This document shows, one piece after another, positions 1-7,600 of a DNA stretch of 34,253 bases (the stretch's first letter is position 1; every line of letters starts with the position of its first letter). The notes under the pieces were generated by a model. The model searched no databases. It was not told the DNA's origin and saw only the letters and a program-made list of their open reading frames with translations. The translations under genes were made by a program, and so were the position numbers. Source of the DNA: Pseudomonadota bacterium. GTDB lineage: Bacteria; Pseudomonadota; Gammaproteobacteria; Steroidobacterales; Steroidobacteraceae. The stretch covers positions 1 through 34,253 of the forward strand of contig JAJYFF010000027.1 of assembly GCA_021785405.1 (NCBI GenBank). The letters run 5' to 3'.

Positions 1-640
1 CGTTGAACTCGACCGCGCGCGTCGTCGTCGCCGGATCGACCGCGGGTCCGACGTTGCCCTCGCGCGACCGGGTCGCGCCGTCCGGCGCGCGGACCGCGAA
101 GGTCTCGTCGACGGTGCCGTGGTAGCAATAACTGTGCACGATCACCGGCCGACGGCCGGTGATCTGCCGCGCGAGCCGCAGCGCCGTGCGGTTCGCGTCG
201 GTCGCGGACAGCGTGAACTGCCAGTAGCGCATCCCGAAGCGGCGCGCGAGCTCCTCCGCCGCGCCGACGCTGTCCTCGGTCGGCAGCATCATCGTCGTGC
301 CGCGGCCGAGCTGCGCGCGGACCGCCTCGACCATCGCGGCCGGGCTGTGCCCGCCCATCGCGCCGGTGTCCCCGAGACACAGATCCACGTACGCGTGGCC
401 GTCGACGTCGACGATCCGTGAGCCGGTCGCGCTCGCCGCGTACACCGGGAATCCACCCGGCCAGCGCGCCATCCACGGCATCGGCACGCCGCCCAGCATC
501 GACTCGCGGGCCCGCTCGTGCAGGGCGCGCGATCGGGGATGCGCGTGGGCGAACGCCGCCGCCTCGCGCGCCTGCAGCCGCGACAACCGTTCGCGATCGA
601 TCGACCGCACCGTTCCTAAGGTATTCGCCGATGAATTCAC
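1..640 (-). CDS. class III PLP-dependent aminotransferase (aspartate aminotransferase family / GSAM-like), 3' part outside window
   Basis: Reading the minus strand from a GTG at 640 gives an uninterrupted frame to the window edge: about 213 residues, half of a class III aminotransferase. The N-terminal part contains a substrate-entry segment (MLGGVPMPWMARWPGGFPVY), the fold-start motif IVDVDGHAYVDLCLGD, then GHSPAAMVEAV and MLPTEDSVGAAEELARRFG, followed by LSATDANRTALRLARQITGR, the usual SGTEANxxAxRLAR segment. The catalytic lysine lies beyond the edge. I chose GTG 640 because GGGGAG (647-652) sits 6 bases upstream; a GTG ten codons downstream (610) lacks as good a site. The family moves amino groups between amines or amino acids and oxo compounds in the cytoplasm; glutamate-1-semialdehyde mutases are relatives. 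It is divergent from an Lrp-type regulator, a common control arrangement for amino-acid catabolism. The exact substrate is unknown. Confidence 0.88.
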   Translation of the reverse strand, partial: MNSSANTLGTVRSIDRERLSRLQAREAAAFAHAHPRSRALHERARESMLGGVPMPWMARWPGGFPVYAASATGSRIVDVDGHAYVDLCLGDTGAMGGHSPAAMVEAVRAQLGRGTTMMLPTEDSVGAAEELARRFGMRYWQFTLSATDANRTALRLARQITGRRPVIVHSYCYHGTVDETFAVRAPDGATRSREGNVGPAVDPATTTRAVEFN

Positions 641-646
641 CCCGAG

Positions 647-652
647 CTCCCC
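647..652 (-). promoter_or_regulatory. ribosome binding site deciding the aminotransferase start
   Basis: On the minus strand this reads GGGGAG, six bases before the GTG at 640. It supports the upstream of two in-frame GTG codons as start. Confidence 0.6.
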
Positions 653-714
653 GCCGATGATCCCGATCCCTCGCGGCCTTGACGGCGTCGGCGTTTCGCC
701 GAAGAATCGCGGCG

Positions 715-743
715 TTGACAGCACCCTGCGCCGCGACTACAGT
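715..743 (+). promoter_or_regulatory. sigma70-like promoter for the Lrp regulator
   Basis: A perfect -35 box TTGACA (715-720) is followed after 17 bases by TACAGT (738-743), which matches 4 of 6 bases of TATAAT. Transcription would start near 750, giving about 45 bases of leader before the TTG start codon at 794. The site lies in the 153-base divergent gap (641-793) between the aminotransferase and the regulator; I found no equally good minus-strand promoter there. Inferred from consensus match and position only. Confidence 0.6.
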
Positions 744-781
744 CCGTCGAAAACTAGAATAGATGTCGCGGATCGATAAAA

Positions 782-829
782 CAACGGATTTCGTTGACGA
801 AAACACCGGAGACAACGATTTCAGTCGTT
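782..829 (+). promoter_or_regulatory. pair of short inverted repeats over the Lrp gene start (possible autoregulatory operator)
   Basis: Two related inverted repeats lie about 30 bases apart. The first is CAACG-5 bases-CGTTG (782-796), which includes the TTG start codon. The second is AACGA-6 bases-TCGTT (814-829), inside the first codons. Both carry the core AACG...CGTT around a T-rich middle. Lrp/AsnC proteins commonly bind several phased imperfect palindromes at their own promoter, so an operator is possible. Binding is inferred; chance occurrence cannot be excluded. Confidence 0.3.
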
Positions 830-1321
830 CCCACCTCGCCGAAACGACGCGCGCGAACACGCCGCGGGCACGCCGACGCGCTCGACGCGATCGACGCCGC
901 GATCGTCCGCGAGCTGCAGCAGGACGGTCGGATGGCGTACGGCAAGCTGGGCGCCCGCGTGGGACTCTCGGAAGCCGCGGCGCGCCAGCGCGTGCAACGG
1001 CTGCTCGCCCGCGGGGTGATGCAGATCGCGGCGGTCACGGATCCGGTACGCCTCGGCTCGAAGTCGATGGCGCTGGTCGGGATCAAGGCGCGCGGCGATT
1101 CGCGCAAGATCGCGAAGGCGGTCGGCGCGCTGCCGGAGTCGATCTACGTCGTCGCGACCGCCGGGCCGTATGACGTGATCGCGGAACTCGTCTGCGAGAA
1201 CCACGAGCACCTGCTGCGCGTGAGCAACGAGAGGATCCGGACGCTGCGCGGCGTCGCCGACGCCGTGATCTTGATGTATCTCGGCACCTACAAGCACGTG
1301 TTCACCTATTCGGTCAGTTAA
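794..1321 (+). CDS. Lrp/AsnC family transcriptional regulator
   Basis: The 175-residue protein has the standard Lrp layout. A winged helix-turn-helix occupies roughly residues 28-75 (LDAIDAAIVRELQQDGRMAY, then VGLSEAAARQRVQRLLARGV). A RAM/ligand-sensing alpha-beta domain follows (residues 85-170), with TAGPYDVIAELVCEN as the signature. The start is TTG 794: the preceding in-frame stop is at 755-757, no ATG or GTG lies between it and the HTH, and a later start would cut the DNA-binding domain. The 30-residue Arg/Pro-rich N-terminal tail is longer than usual. Such regulators sense amino acids or related small molecules and act as octamers. Position between a divergent aminotransferase and the downstream TonB receptor (16-base gap) suggests it controls both directions. 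Confidence 0.92.
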   Translation: MTKTPETTISVVPTSPKRRARTRRGHADALDAIDAAIVRELQQDGRMAYGKLGARVGLSEAAARQRVQRLLARGVMQIAAVTDPVRLGSKSMALVGIKARGDSRKIAKAVGALPESIYVVATAGPYDVIAELVCENHEHLLRVSNERIRTLRGVADAVILMYLGTYKHVFTYSVS

Positions 1322-1324
1322 ATT

Positions 1325-1329
1325 GAGGA
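1325..1329 (+). promoter_or_regulatory. ribosome binding site for the TonB-dependent receptor
   Basis: GAGGA lies 8 bases before ATG 1338. This favours 1338 over TTG 1323 and ATG 1329, and the resulting N-terminus is a clean signal peptide. Confidence 0.55.
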
Positions 1330-1337
1330 TGCGGACC

Positions 1338-3749
1338 ATGAACCATCACCGTCTCGATTGGGCCCGCGCGCGCCGCGTCGGGGTCGCAGCGGGCGTCTCT
1401 GGCGTGCTGACGATCGGTCTCGCCGCGGCCCAAACGAACGACGCGACGACGTCCTCGGCGCAGGCCGGGGATCAACTGCAACAGGTCGTCGTCACGGCCG
1501 AGCGGCGCACCGAGCGCCTGATGGACGTCCCGATGAGCGTGACCGCCTTCGGGCGGCAGGCGCTCCAACAGCAGCAGCTGCACACGATCGACGATCTCGC
1601 GCGCGTCGCACCGGGCATCACGTTCCAACGCAACGGCACGAGCGTCTCCGGCAACTACAACGACGAGGATTCCGACATCTCGATTCGCGGCGTCGACTCG
1701 AGCGCCGGCGCCTCGACCACCGGGATCTACGTCGACGACACCCCGATCCAGGGGCGTCATTTGAATTTCGGCACGGTGATGCCGTATCCGCAGCTGTTCG
1801 ACCTGGAACGGGTCGAGGTGCTGAAGGGGCCGCAGGGCACGCTGTTCGGCGCCGGTTCCGAGGGCGGCACGGTGCGGTTCATCACGCCGGATCCCGGCTT
1901 GCACCGTTACTCGGGATTCGCGCGCGCCGATTTCGGCGAGATCGACGGTGGCGGCAACGACTACGCGGCCGGCGCCGCGTTCGGCGGACCGATCATCGAC
2001 GGCAAGCTCGGATTCCGCGTCAGTGCGTCGATCCGGCACGACGGCGGCTGGGTCAATCGCGTGAGTTACGCGCCGCCGCCCAGCACGCTGGTCAATTGCA
2101 CGCCCTGCTACGGCACCGCGCCCGCGACCGTGTACACCGGCTCGCCGACGATCACCGGCGTGACCGAGGCGAACGCGAACTGGCAGGACTCGGCGACGTT
2201 CCGCGCCGCGCTCAAGTGGCAGCCGAACGACAACTTCTCGATCATGCCGTCGTTCTACGTGCAGACGCTGCACATCAACGACACCGCGGTCTATTGGCGC
2301 AACCTGTCGGTCCCCTCGCGCAACGACTACAACAACGGCAACCTGCAGCGCAATCCGAGCACGGACCCTTGGTACATCGGCGCGGTCAAGGTCGAGTGGA
2401 GCCTGCCGGGCGTGCAGTTCACGTCGAACACCTCGTACTTCTCGCGCGCCCAGCATTCGATCTCGGATTATTCGCAATGGGCGCCGACGGTGTTCATGTA
2501 CAACCAGTACACCGCGCCGAACGACTTCAGCAGCGCGTACTTCACCGATCGGCAGGACAATTTCACGCAGGAGTGGCGCGCGAGCTCGACGGATGACTCG
2601 AGCCGCCTGCAGTGGACCGCCGGCCTGTATTACGCGCATGTGCACGAGAATTCGACCGAGCACATCGTCAGCGCCGACATCAGCCCGGCGGATCCGGCCA
2701 ACGCCTATCATCAGCCGCAATTCTCGATGATCGACAAGCAGGCCGCGGTCTACGGCGAGCTGTCCTACAAGATCACCCCGAAGATCAAGGCGACCGCGGG
2801 ACTGCGCTATTCGCACCTCACCTACACCGGCGTGATCAACGAAAGCGGCGCGCTGATCGTGGGAACGGGGATCAGCAGCACGAACACCGGCAGCGACAAC
2901 CCGGTCACGCCGCGCGTCGTGATCAACTACCAGCCGACCCGCAACAGCCTCTACTACGTGAGCGCCGCGAAAGGGTTCCGACCGGGCGGCATCAACGCGG
3001 CCCTGCCGCAGAACTGCTCGTTCGGACTGCCGCAGCAACCGCCGTCGTACGCATCCGACTCGTTGTGGCAATACGAGCTCGGCTCGAAGAACACGCTGTT
3101 CCGCAACCGGCTCGAGATCAGCGCGTCGATCTACTACCTCAAGTGGAACAACATCCAGCAGTTCGTCTACCTGACCTGCGGCCTCGGATTCGATTACAAC
3201 CTGGGATCGGTGACGGGCAAGGGCGGCGACGTCGAGATCAACTGGCGGCCGACGGAGGATCTGACGGTCGGCGTGACGGGCGCCTATACGGACTCGGCGT
3301 TCACGACCAACGTGTCGCTCGCCGGCGTCTATCCGTTGGTGACCGCGGGGGACCATCTGCCGAGCGCGCCGTGGAACGTCGAGGCGAACCTGAACTACGA
3401 GTGGCACGCGCTGCCGCACCGACCCTACGTGCGCGCGGAATACCAGTTCTCGACCGCGCAGAACTCGCTGCAGCCGTATCAGGACCCGGCCAACGCGCCG
3501 AACGACGATCCGACGCTGCCGGGCTTGCCGACGGTCAGCGTGCTGAATCTGCGCGCGGGGATGTATTTCGGCGGTTGGGACGTGATGCTGTGGGTCCACA
3601 ATCTGACGAACTTCCACAGTCCGCTGTTCCTCGCCCGCGACTTGGCGACGACGCCGCTGAACGGCTTCCCGCCGAATTTCGATACGAACTATTTCGCCCG
3701 CGGTTACCCGCCGCGAACCTACGGCTTGACCGCATCGTACCGGTTCTGA
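1338..3749 (+). CDS. TonB-dependent outer-membrane receptor
   Basis: This 803-residue protein is an outer-membrane gated porin that imports a scarce substrate using TonB/ExbBD energy. It starts with a signal peptide (basic MNHHRLDWARARR, hydrophobic stretch, likely cleavage after AAA before QTN). A TonB box follows (QVVVTAERR), then the plug domain with RVEVLKGPQGTLFGAGSEGGTVRFIT, and a large beta-barrel ending in the canonical terminal strand with C-terminal phenylalanine (GLTASYRF). There is no N-terminal secretin-like extension, so it is a transporter rather than a FecA-type signalling receptor. The sequence style resembles the expanded receptor family of sphingomonads and other degraders of complex organics, not a typical siderophore receptor. 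It lies 16 bases after the Lrp gene and 25 before the first dehydrogenase, suggesting one operon. The substrate is not readable from the sequence. Confidence 0.95.
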   Translation: MNHHRLDWARARRVGVAAGVSGVLTIGLAAAQTNDATTSSAQAGDQLQQVVVTAERRTERLMDVPMSVTAFGRQALQQQQLHTIDDLARVAPGITFQRNGTSVSGNYNDEDSDISIRGVDSSAGASTTGIYVDDTPIQGRHLNFGTVMPYPQLFDLERVEVLKGPQGTLFGAGSEGGTVRFITPDPGLHRYSGFARADFGEIDGGGNDYAAGAAFGGPIIDGKLGFRVSASIRHDGGWVNRVSYAPPPSTLVNCTPCYGTAPATVYTGSPTITGVTEANANWQDSATFRAALKWQPNDNFSIMPSFYVQTLHINDTAVYWRNLSVPSRNDYNNGNLQRNPSTDPWYIGAVKVEWSLPGVQFTSNTSYFSRAQHSISDYSQWAPTVFMYNQYTAPNDFSSAYFTDRQDNFTQEWRASSTDDSSRLQWTAGLYYAHVHENSTEHIVSADISPADPANAYHQPQFSMIDKQAAVYGELSYKITPKIKATAGLRYSHLTYTGVINESGALIVGTGISSTNTGSDNPVTPRVVINYQPTRNSLYYVSAAKGFRPGGINAALPQNCSFGLPQQPPSYASDSLWQYELGSKNTLFRNRLEISASIYYLKWNNIQQFVYLTCGLGFDYNLGSVTGKGGDVEINWRPTEDLTVGVTGAYTDSAFTTNVSLAGVYPLVTAGDHLPSAPWNVEANLNYEWHALPHRPYVRAEYQFSTAQNSLQPYQDPANAPNDDPTLPGLPTVSVLNLRAGMYFGGWDVMLWVHNLTNFHSPLFLARDLATTPLNGFPPNFDTNYFARGYPPRTYGLTASYRF

Positions 3750-3774
3750 TGCCGGGCCACCCCGGGGGCGTCGC

Positions 3775-4551
3775 GTGACCGGCGCCGCGCGCTTCGATGC
3801 GCTGGTCACCGGCGCCGGGTCGGCGACCGGCATCGGCTTCGCGATCGCCGAACGGCTCGCGGCCACGGGGATGCGCGTCGCCCTCAGCAGCACGACCGCG
3901 CGCGCCCACGAGCGCGCGGCCGAGCTGCGCGAGCGCGGTCACACGGCGCATGCCGTGATCGCGGACTTGACCGAGCTCGCGGCGGCGCGCGCGCTCGCCG
4001 CCGAGATCGGGCCGGTCTCGGTCCTCGTGAACAACGCGGGGATGGGATCGATCGGCGAGCCCGCCGTCAGCAAGGCGTTCGTCGACTTCGACGAGAGCGA
4101 GTGGGACCGGATGATCGCGGTGACGCTGAAGACGGCGTTCACGGCGACTCGCGCGTTCCTGCCGGCGATGATCGCGGCGCGCTACGGCCGCGTCGTGAAC
4201 GTGGCGTCGGTCACCGGTCCTTACGTCGCGATCGCGGGCTCCTCGGCCTACGGGGCCGCGAAGGCCGGCATGGTCGGCTTGACCCGCGCGCTCGCGCTCG
4301 AGGTCGGCCCATACGGCGTCACGGTGAACGCGGTCGCTCCCGGCTGGATCGCGACCGCCTCCTCCAGCGCGGCCGAACTCGCCGCTGGGGCGCAGACGCC
4401 CGTCGGCCGGCCCGGCACGCCCACCGAGGTCGCGCACGCGGTCGCGTTCCTCGCGTCGGCCGGCGCGAGCTACGTCAACGGCGAGACGCTCGTCGTCGAC
4501 GGCGGCAACATCCTCCAGGAAGCCAAGGGCCGCTCGCCGGATCGCGGTTGA
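3775..4551 (+). CDS. short-chain dehydrogenase/reductase (SDR), FabG-like
   Basis: A 258-residue classical SDR, cytoplasmic, catalysing NAD(P)-dependent oxidation or reduction of a hydroxy/oxo group. The Rossmann nucleotide motif TGAGSATGIG is at residues 12-21, the NNAG motif near 86, and the catalytic triad is S145, Y159 and K163 (YGAAK). The C-terminal YVNGETLVVDGG matches the FabG-type end. The segment after the second beta strand (ALSSTTARAHERA) lacks an aspartate and has Ser/Arg residues, which suggests NADP(H) rather than NAD(H). GTG 3775 is the start; the upstream site is weak (a G-run 7 bases before), consistent with coupling to the receptor gene. It is followed 19 bases later by a second SDR. 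Substrate specificity cannot be assigned. Confidence 0.93.
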   Translation: MTGAARFDALVTGAGSATGIGFAIAERLAATGMRVALSSTTARAHERAAELRERGHTAHAVIADLTELAAARALAAEIGPVSVLVNNAGMGSIGEPAVSKAFVDFDESEWDRMIAVTLKTAFTATRAFLPAMIAARYGRVVNVASVTGPYVAIAGSSAYGAAKAGMVGLTRALALEVGPYGVTVNAVAPGWIATASSSAAELAAGAQTPVGRPGTPTEVAHAVAFLASAGASYVNGETLVVDGGNILQEAKGRSPDRG

Positions 4552-4570
4552 GCCGCGCAGCGGACGAACG

Positions 4571-5335
4571 ATGCAACCGACGGTACTCATCACGGGCGGC
4601 GCGAGCGGGATGGGTCTCGCGGCGGCGCGGCGCTTCCGCGACGGCGGGCACCGCGTCGTGATCGGCGATCGCGACCGCACCGCGCTCGACGCGGCGGTCG
4701 CGACGCTCGGTGCCGGACCCGATCTGCTCGGCGTCGCGACCGACGTCGCGGTCCCGAACGCCTGCGAGGATCTGGTCGAACGGGCGGTCGCGGCGTTCGG
4801 CCGTCTCGACGGCGTCGTGAATTGCGCCGGTGTCTGGCTCGAGGGGCCGGCCGAGCAGGTGAGCGAGGCCGATTTCGATCGCGTGCTCGCGGTGAACCTG
4901 AAAGGCACGTTCTTCGTGTGCCGGTACGCGATCCCGCATCTCGTGCGCACCGGCGGCTCGATCGTGAACGTGGCCTCGGACGCCGGGCTCGTCGGCAATG
5001 CGGGTGCGAGCGTCTACAGCGCGTCGAAGGGCGGCGTCGTGCTGCTGTCGCGCGCGCTCGCGCTCGAGCTCGCGCCGCGCGGCGTGCGCGTGAATGCGGT
5101 GTGCCCCTGCGACGTCGCGACGCCGATGGTCGAATTCCAGGCGGCGACCTACGGCGGCGGCGACCCCGGGCGCTACAAGGCGAGCCTGCTCGCGCGCTAT
5201 CCGCAGAAGGAGCGCGCGCGGTTCGCGACCGCCGAGGAGATCGCCGAGTTCATCCATTATCTCGCGTCGGCGAAGGCCGCGCCGATCACCGGAGCGGCGC
5301 TGCCGATCGACTTTGGACTGACCGCGGGCTATTGA
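4571..5335 (+). CDS. short-chain dehydrogenase/reductase (SDR)
   Basis: A 254-residue classical SDR that is clearly different from its upstream neighbour. TGGASGMG occupies residues 8-15, NCAG is near 84-87, and the triad is S136, Y149, K153 (YSASK). Asp33 follows the second beta strand (VVIGDRDR), the usual mark of NAD(H) preference, so this enzyme is more likely to run as an oxidising dehydrogenase. A longer substrate loop (residues about 178-210, including MVEFQAATYGGGDPGRYK) sets it apart from FabG itself. The pair of SDRs with apparently different cofactor preference could perform sequential or opposing redox steps in the same pathway. The HDAC-like gene begins 40 bases downstream with its own good ribosome binding site. 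Confidence 0.93.
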   Translation: MQPTVLITGGASGMGLAAARRFRDGGHRVVIGDRDRTALDAAVATLGAGPDLLGVATDVAVPNACEDLVERAVAAFGRLDGVVNCAGVWLEGPAEQVSEADFDRVLAVNLKGTFFVCRYAIPHLVRTGGSIVNVASDAGLVGNAGASVYSASKGGVVLLSRALALELAPRGVRVNAVCPCDVATPMVEFQAATYGGGDPGRYKASLLARYPQKERARFATAEEIAEFIHYLASAKAAPITGAALPIDFGLTAGY

Positions 5336-5375
5336 CCCGTGGACGCGGACCGTTTCCGACAGGAGTGACTCCACG

Positions 5376-6488
5376 ATGCACGCGACCGGCCTCGTCTCCC
5401 ACGAACGATATTTCTGGCACGACCCGGGCAGCGGCGCCGGATTCAGCACGTCCAGCGACTACGTCGAGCCGGATCCGCATCCCGAGAGTCCGTCGACCAA
5501 GCGCCGGATGCTCTCCTTGCTCACGGTCAGCGGACTCACCGATCGGCTCGTGCCGATCGCGCCACGGCTCGCGACGATCGCGGAACTGCGCGCCTACCAC
5601 ACCGAACGTCACGTCGAGCACGTGCGCACGCTCTCCGCGGGCGGCGGCGGCACGATCGGCGACAGCGCGACGATCGGTCACGGCAGCTTCGACATCGCGC
5701 GCCTCGCGGCGGGTGGATGCATCGAGGCCGTCGACGCGGTGATCGGCGGCAAGGTCAGCAACGCCTACGCGCTGGTGCGGCCGCCGGGGCACCACGCCGA
5801 GCCCGACCGCGGCCGCGGCTACTGCGTGTTCGGCAACGCGGTGATCGCGGTCAAGCACGCCCAGCGAGTGCACCGTTTGAACCGCATCGCGGTCGTCGAC
5901 TGGGACGTGCACCACGGCAACGGCACCGAACTCGCGTTCCTCGAGGATCCGTCCGTGCTCACGATCTCGGTGCACCAGGACCGCTGCTACCCGCTGGACT
6001 CGGGATTCCTGAACGTCGTCGGGAGCGGGCGGGCCGCGCACACGAACCTGAACGTCCCGCTGCCACCCGGCAGCGGCCACGGCGCCTACGTCGCGGCGTT
6101 CGAGCGCGCGGTGATCCCGGCCTTGCAGCGGTTCCGCCCGGAGCTCATCGTGATCTGCTCGGGGCTCGACGCGAACATGATGGATCCGATCGGCCGGATG
6201 CTCGCGACCAGCGAAACCTACCGGACGCTCGCGAAACAGGTGATGGCCGCGGCCGATGCGCTGTGCGGGGGGCGCCTCGTCGCGCTGCATGAAGGGGGCT
6301 ACTCGAACGCGTACGTGCCGTTCTGCGGGCTCGCCGTCGTCGAGGAATTCGCGCATCACCGCACGCCGGCGACGGACCCGTATCTCGAGGAGTTCATGGC
6401 GATGGCCGGCCACGATCTGCTGCCGCACCAAGCGGCCGTGATCGATGCGGCGGCGGCGCTCGCCGAGCGCGTGCCGCGTCTCAGCTGA
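5376..6488 (+). CDS. class II histone-deacetylase-like amidohydrolase (acetylpolyamine/acylamine amidohydrolase family)
   Basis: A 370-residue member of the arginase/deacetylase fold that hydrolyses N-acyl (usually N-acetyl) amides using zinc. The active-site pieces are all present: RPPGHH (His139-His140 charge relay), DWDVHHGNGT (zinc ligands Asp177 and His179), SGLDAN (zinc ligand Asp265), and HEGGYS with the transition-state tyrosine Tyr309. Bacteria lack histones; known bacterial relatives deacetylate polyamines, small acylamines or acetoin-related targets. AGGAG lies about 9 bases before ATG 5376. It is the last plus-strand gene of the receptor-SDR-SDR run, and its last 8 bases overlap the convergent ketoacyl synthase gene. 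With an aminotransferase across the regulator, an acylated amine is an attractive substrate class, but this is inference. Confidence 0.92.
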   Translation: MHATGLVSHERYFWHDPGSGAGFSTSSDYVEPDPHPESPSTKRRMLSLLTVSGLTDRLVPIAPRLATIAELRAYHTERHVEHVRTLSAGGGGTIGDSATIGHGSFDIARLAAGGCIEAVDAVIGGKVSNAYALVRPPGHHAEPDRGRGYCVFGNAVIAVKHAQRVHRLNRIAVVDWDVHHGNGTELAFLEDPSVLTISVHQDRCYPLDSGFLNVVGSGRAAHTNLNVPLPPGSGHGAYVAAFERAVIPALQRFRPELIVICSGLDANMMDPIGRMLATSETYRTLAKQVMAAADALCGGRLVALHEGGYSNAYVPFCGLAVVEEFAHHRTPATDPYLEEFMAMAGHDLLPHQAAVIDAAAALAERVPRLS

Positions 6489-7593
6489 AGCGCAGCGCGT
6501 CGAAGCGCGCGGCGTCCGCGTGACCCAGGGCTTTCTGGGCGCGGATCTCCTCGACCAGTTCGAGCGCGCTCTTCTCGCAGGGCGGCAGTTCGGCGCGGCT
6601 GATCGCGAGCGGCGTCACCCGATCGCCCCAGCGCAGCAGATGGGCCGAGAGCGTCAGTCCGCCGCCGAAGGCGGGCATCAACACGAGACCGCCGGCCGGC
6701 ACGCGGCCTTCCTCGAGCGCCTCGACGAGCGCAATGGGCGCGGTCGCGGAACTCATGTTGCCGTACTTCTGCACCGTCAAATGCAGCCTCGCGGGATCGG
6801 CGCCGATGCGCTTCGCGACCGCTTCGATGATCCGCAAATTCGCCTGGTGGGGAACGATCAGGTCGACGTCCTCGATCCGGATCCCCGCCCGCCCGATCAC
6901 CTCGAGGCTCGCCTCGACCATCCCGTGGGTCGCCTTGCGAAAGATCTCCTGGCCGTCGAAATCCCAGCGCGTCTGACCGAATTGCACGCCGAGGTTGGCG
7001 TACATCGTGCCCATCCCGCGGACCCGCAAGATATCGCGGGATTCCGCGTAGCACTGCAGCTTTTCCGCGATCACGCCCACCTCGTCCGTGCTCTCCTGCA
7101 GCACCGCCGCGGCGGCGCCGTCGCCGAACAACACCGCGACGTTGCGGTTGTTCCAATCCATGTAGCGCGAGATCAGCTCGACCCCGATCACCAGCGCGGT
7201 CCTCGCCGTGCCCGCGCGGATCATCGCCGTGCCGATCGACAATCCGTACATGAAGCTCGTGCAGGCGGTGTTGACGTCGAACGCCGCCGCATGCGTCGCG
7301 CCGATGCGCCGTTGGACGGCGGAGGCACTGTTCGGAACCGCCTCGTCGTTGCTGCAGCTCCCGTAGATCACGAGGTCGATGTCCTCACCGCGCAACCCGG
7401 CGCACGCGATCGCGCGTTCGGCGGCGACGGTCGCGAGCTCGATGCCCGGCACGTGGGAGATCCGCCGCTCCTTCATGCCGGTGCGCGTCGCGATCCACTC
7501 GTCGTCGGTCGCGAGGAACGTCGACAGATCCTGGTTGGTCAACACCGCCGGCGGCAGGCACTTCCCCCAACCGACGACCGCGGCATGGCGCAT
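6481..7593 (-). CDS. 3-oxoacyl-[ACP] synthase III (FabH-like, long form)
   Basis: A 370-residue thiolase-fold condensing enzyme. The catalytic triad of KAS III is complete: Cys111 (NTACTSF), His249 (VPHQAN) and Asn279 (YGNMSSA), with the C-terminal glycine-rich GGGLT. It is about 50 residues longer than housekeeping FabH (near 317), the excess being mostly a charged C-terminal tail (CEKSALELVEEIRAQKALGH). Long KAS III enzymes exist that condense medium-chain acyl-CoA with malonyl-ACP, for example Pseudomonas aeruginosa PA3286, feeding beta-oxidation products into fatty-acid synthesis. Whether this one does the same is inference. It lies 7 bases after a secreted lipase-like gene, forming a two-gene unit, and ends convergently over the amidohydrolase gene by 8 bases. 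Confidence 0.9.
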   Translation of the reverse strand: MRHAAVVGWGKCLPPAVLTNQDLSTFLATDDEWIATRTGMKERRISHVPGIELATVAAERAIACAGLRGEDIDLVIYGSCSNDEAVPNSASAVQRRIGATHAAAFDVNTACTSFMYGLSIGTAMIRAGTARTALVIGVELISRYMDWNNRNVAVLFGDGAAAAVLQESTDEVGVIAEKLQCYAESRDILRVRGMGTMYANLGVQFGQTRWDFDGQEIFRKATHGMVEASLEVIGRAGIRIEDVDLIVPHQANLRIIEAVAKRIGADPARLHLTVQKYGNMSSATAPIALVEALEEGRVPAGGLVLMPAFGGGLTLSAHLLRWGDRVTPLAISRAELPPCEKSALELVEEIRAQKALGHADAARFDALRFS

Positions 7594-7600
7594 GGGCTGG

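Noticed and set aside
1314-3893. 859-codon open frame antisense to the TonB receptor
   Set aside because: It is Arg/Val/Asp-rich with no recognisable domain, a shadow typical of very high G+C DNA. The sense frame has a signal peptide, TonB box and OMP C-terminus.
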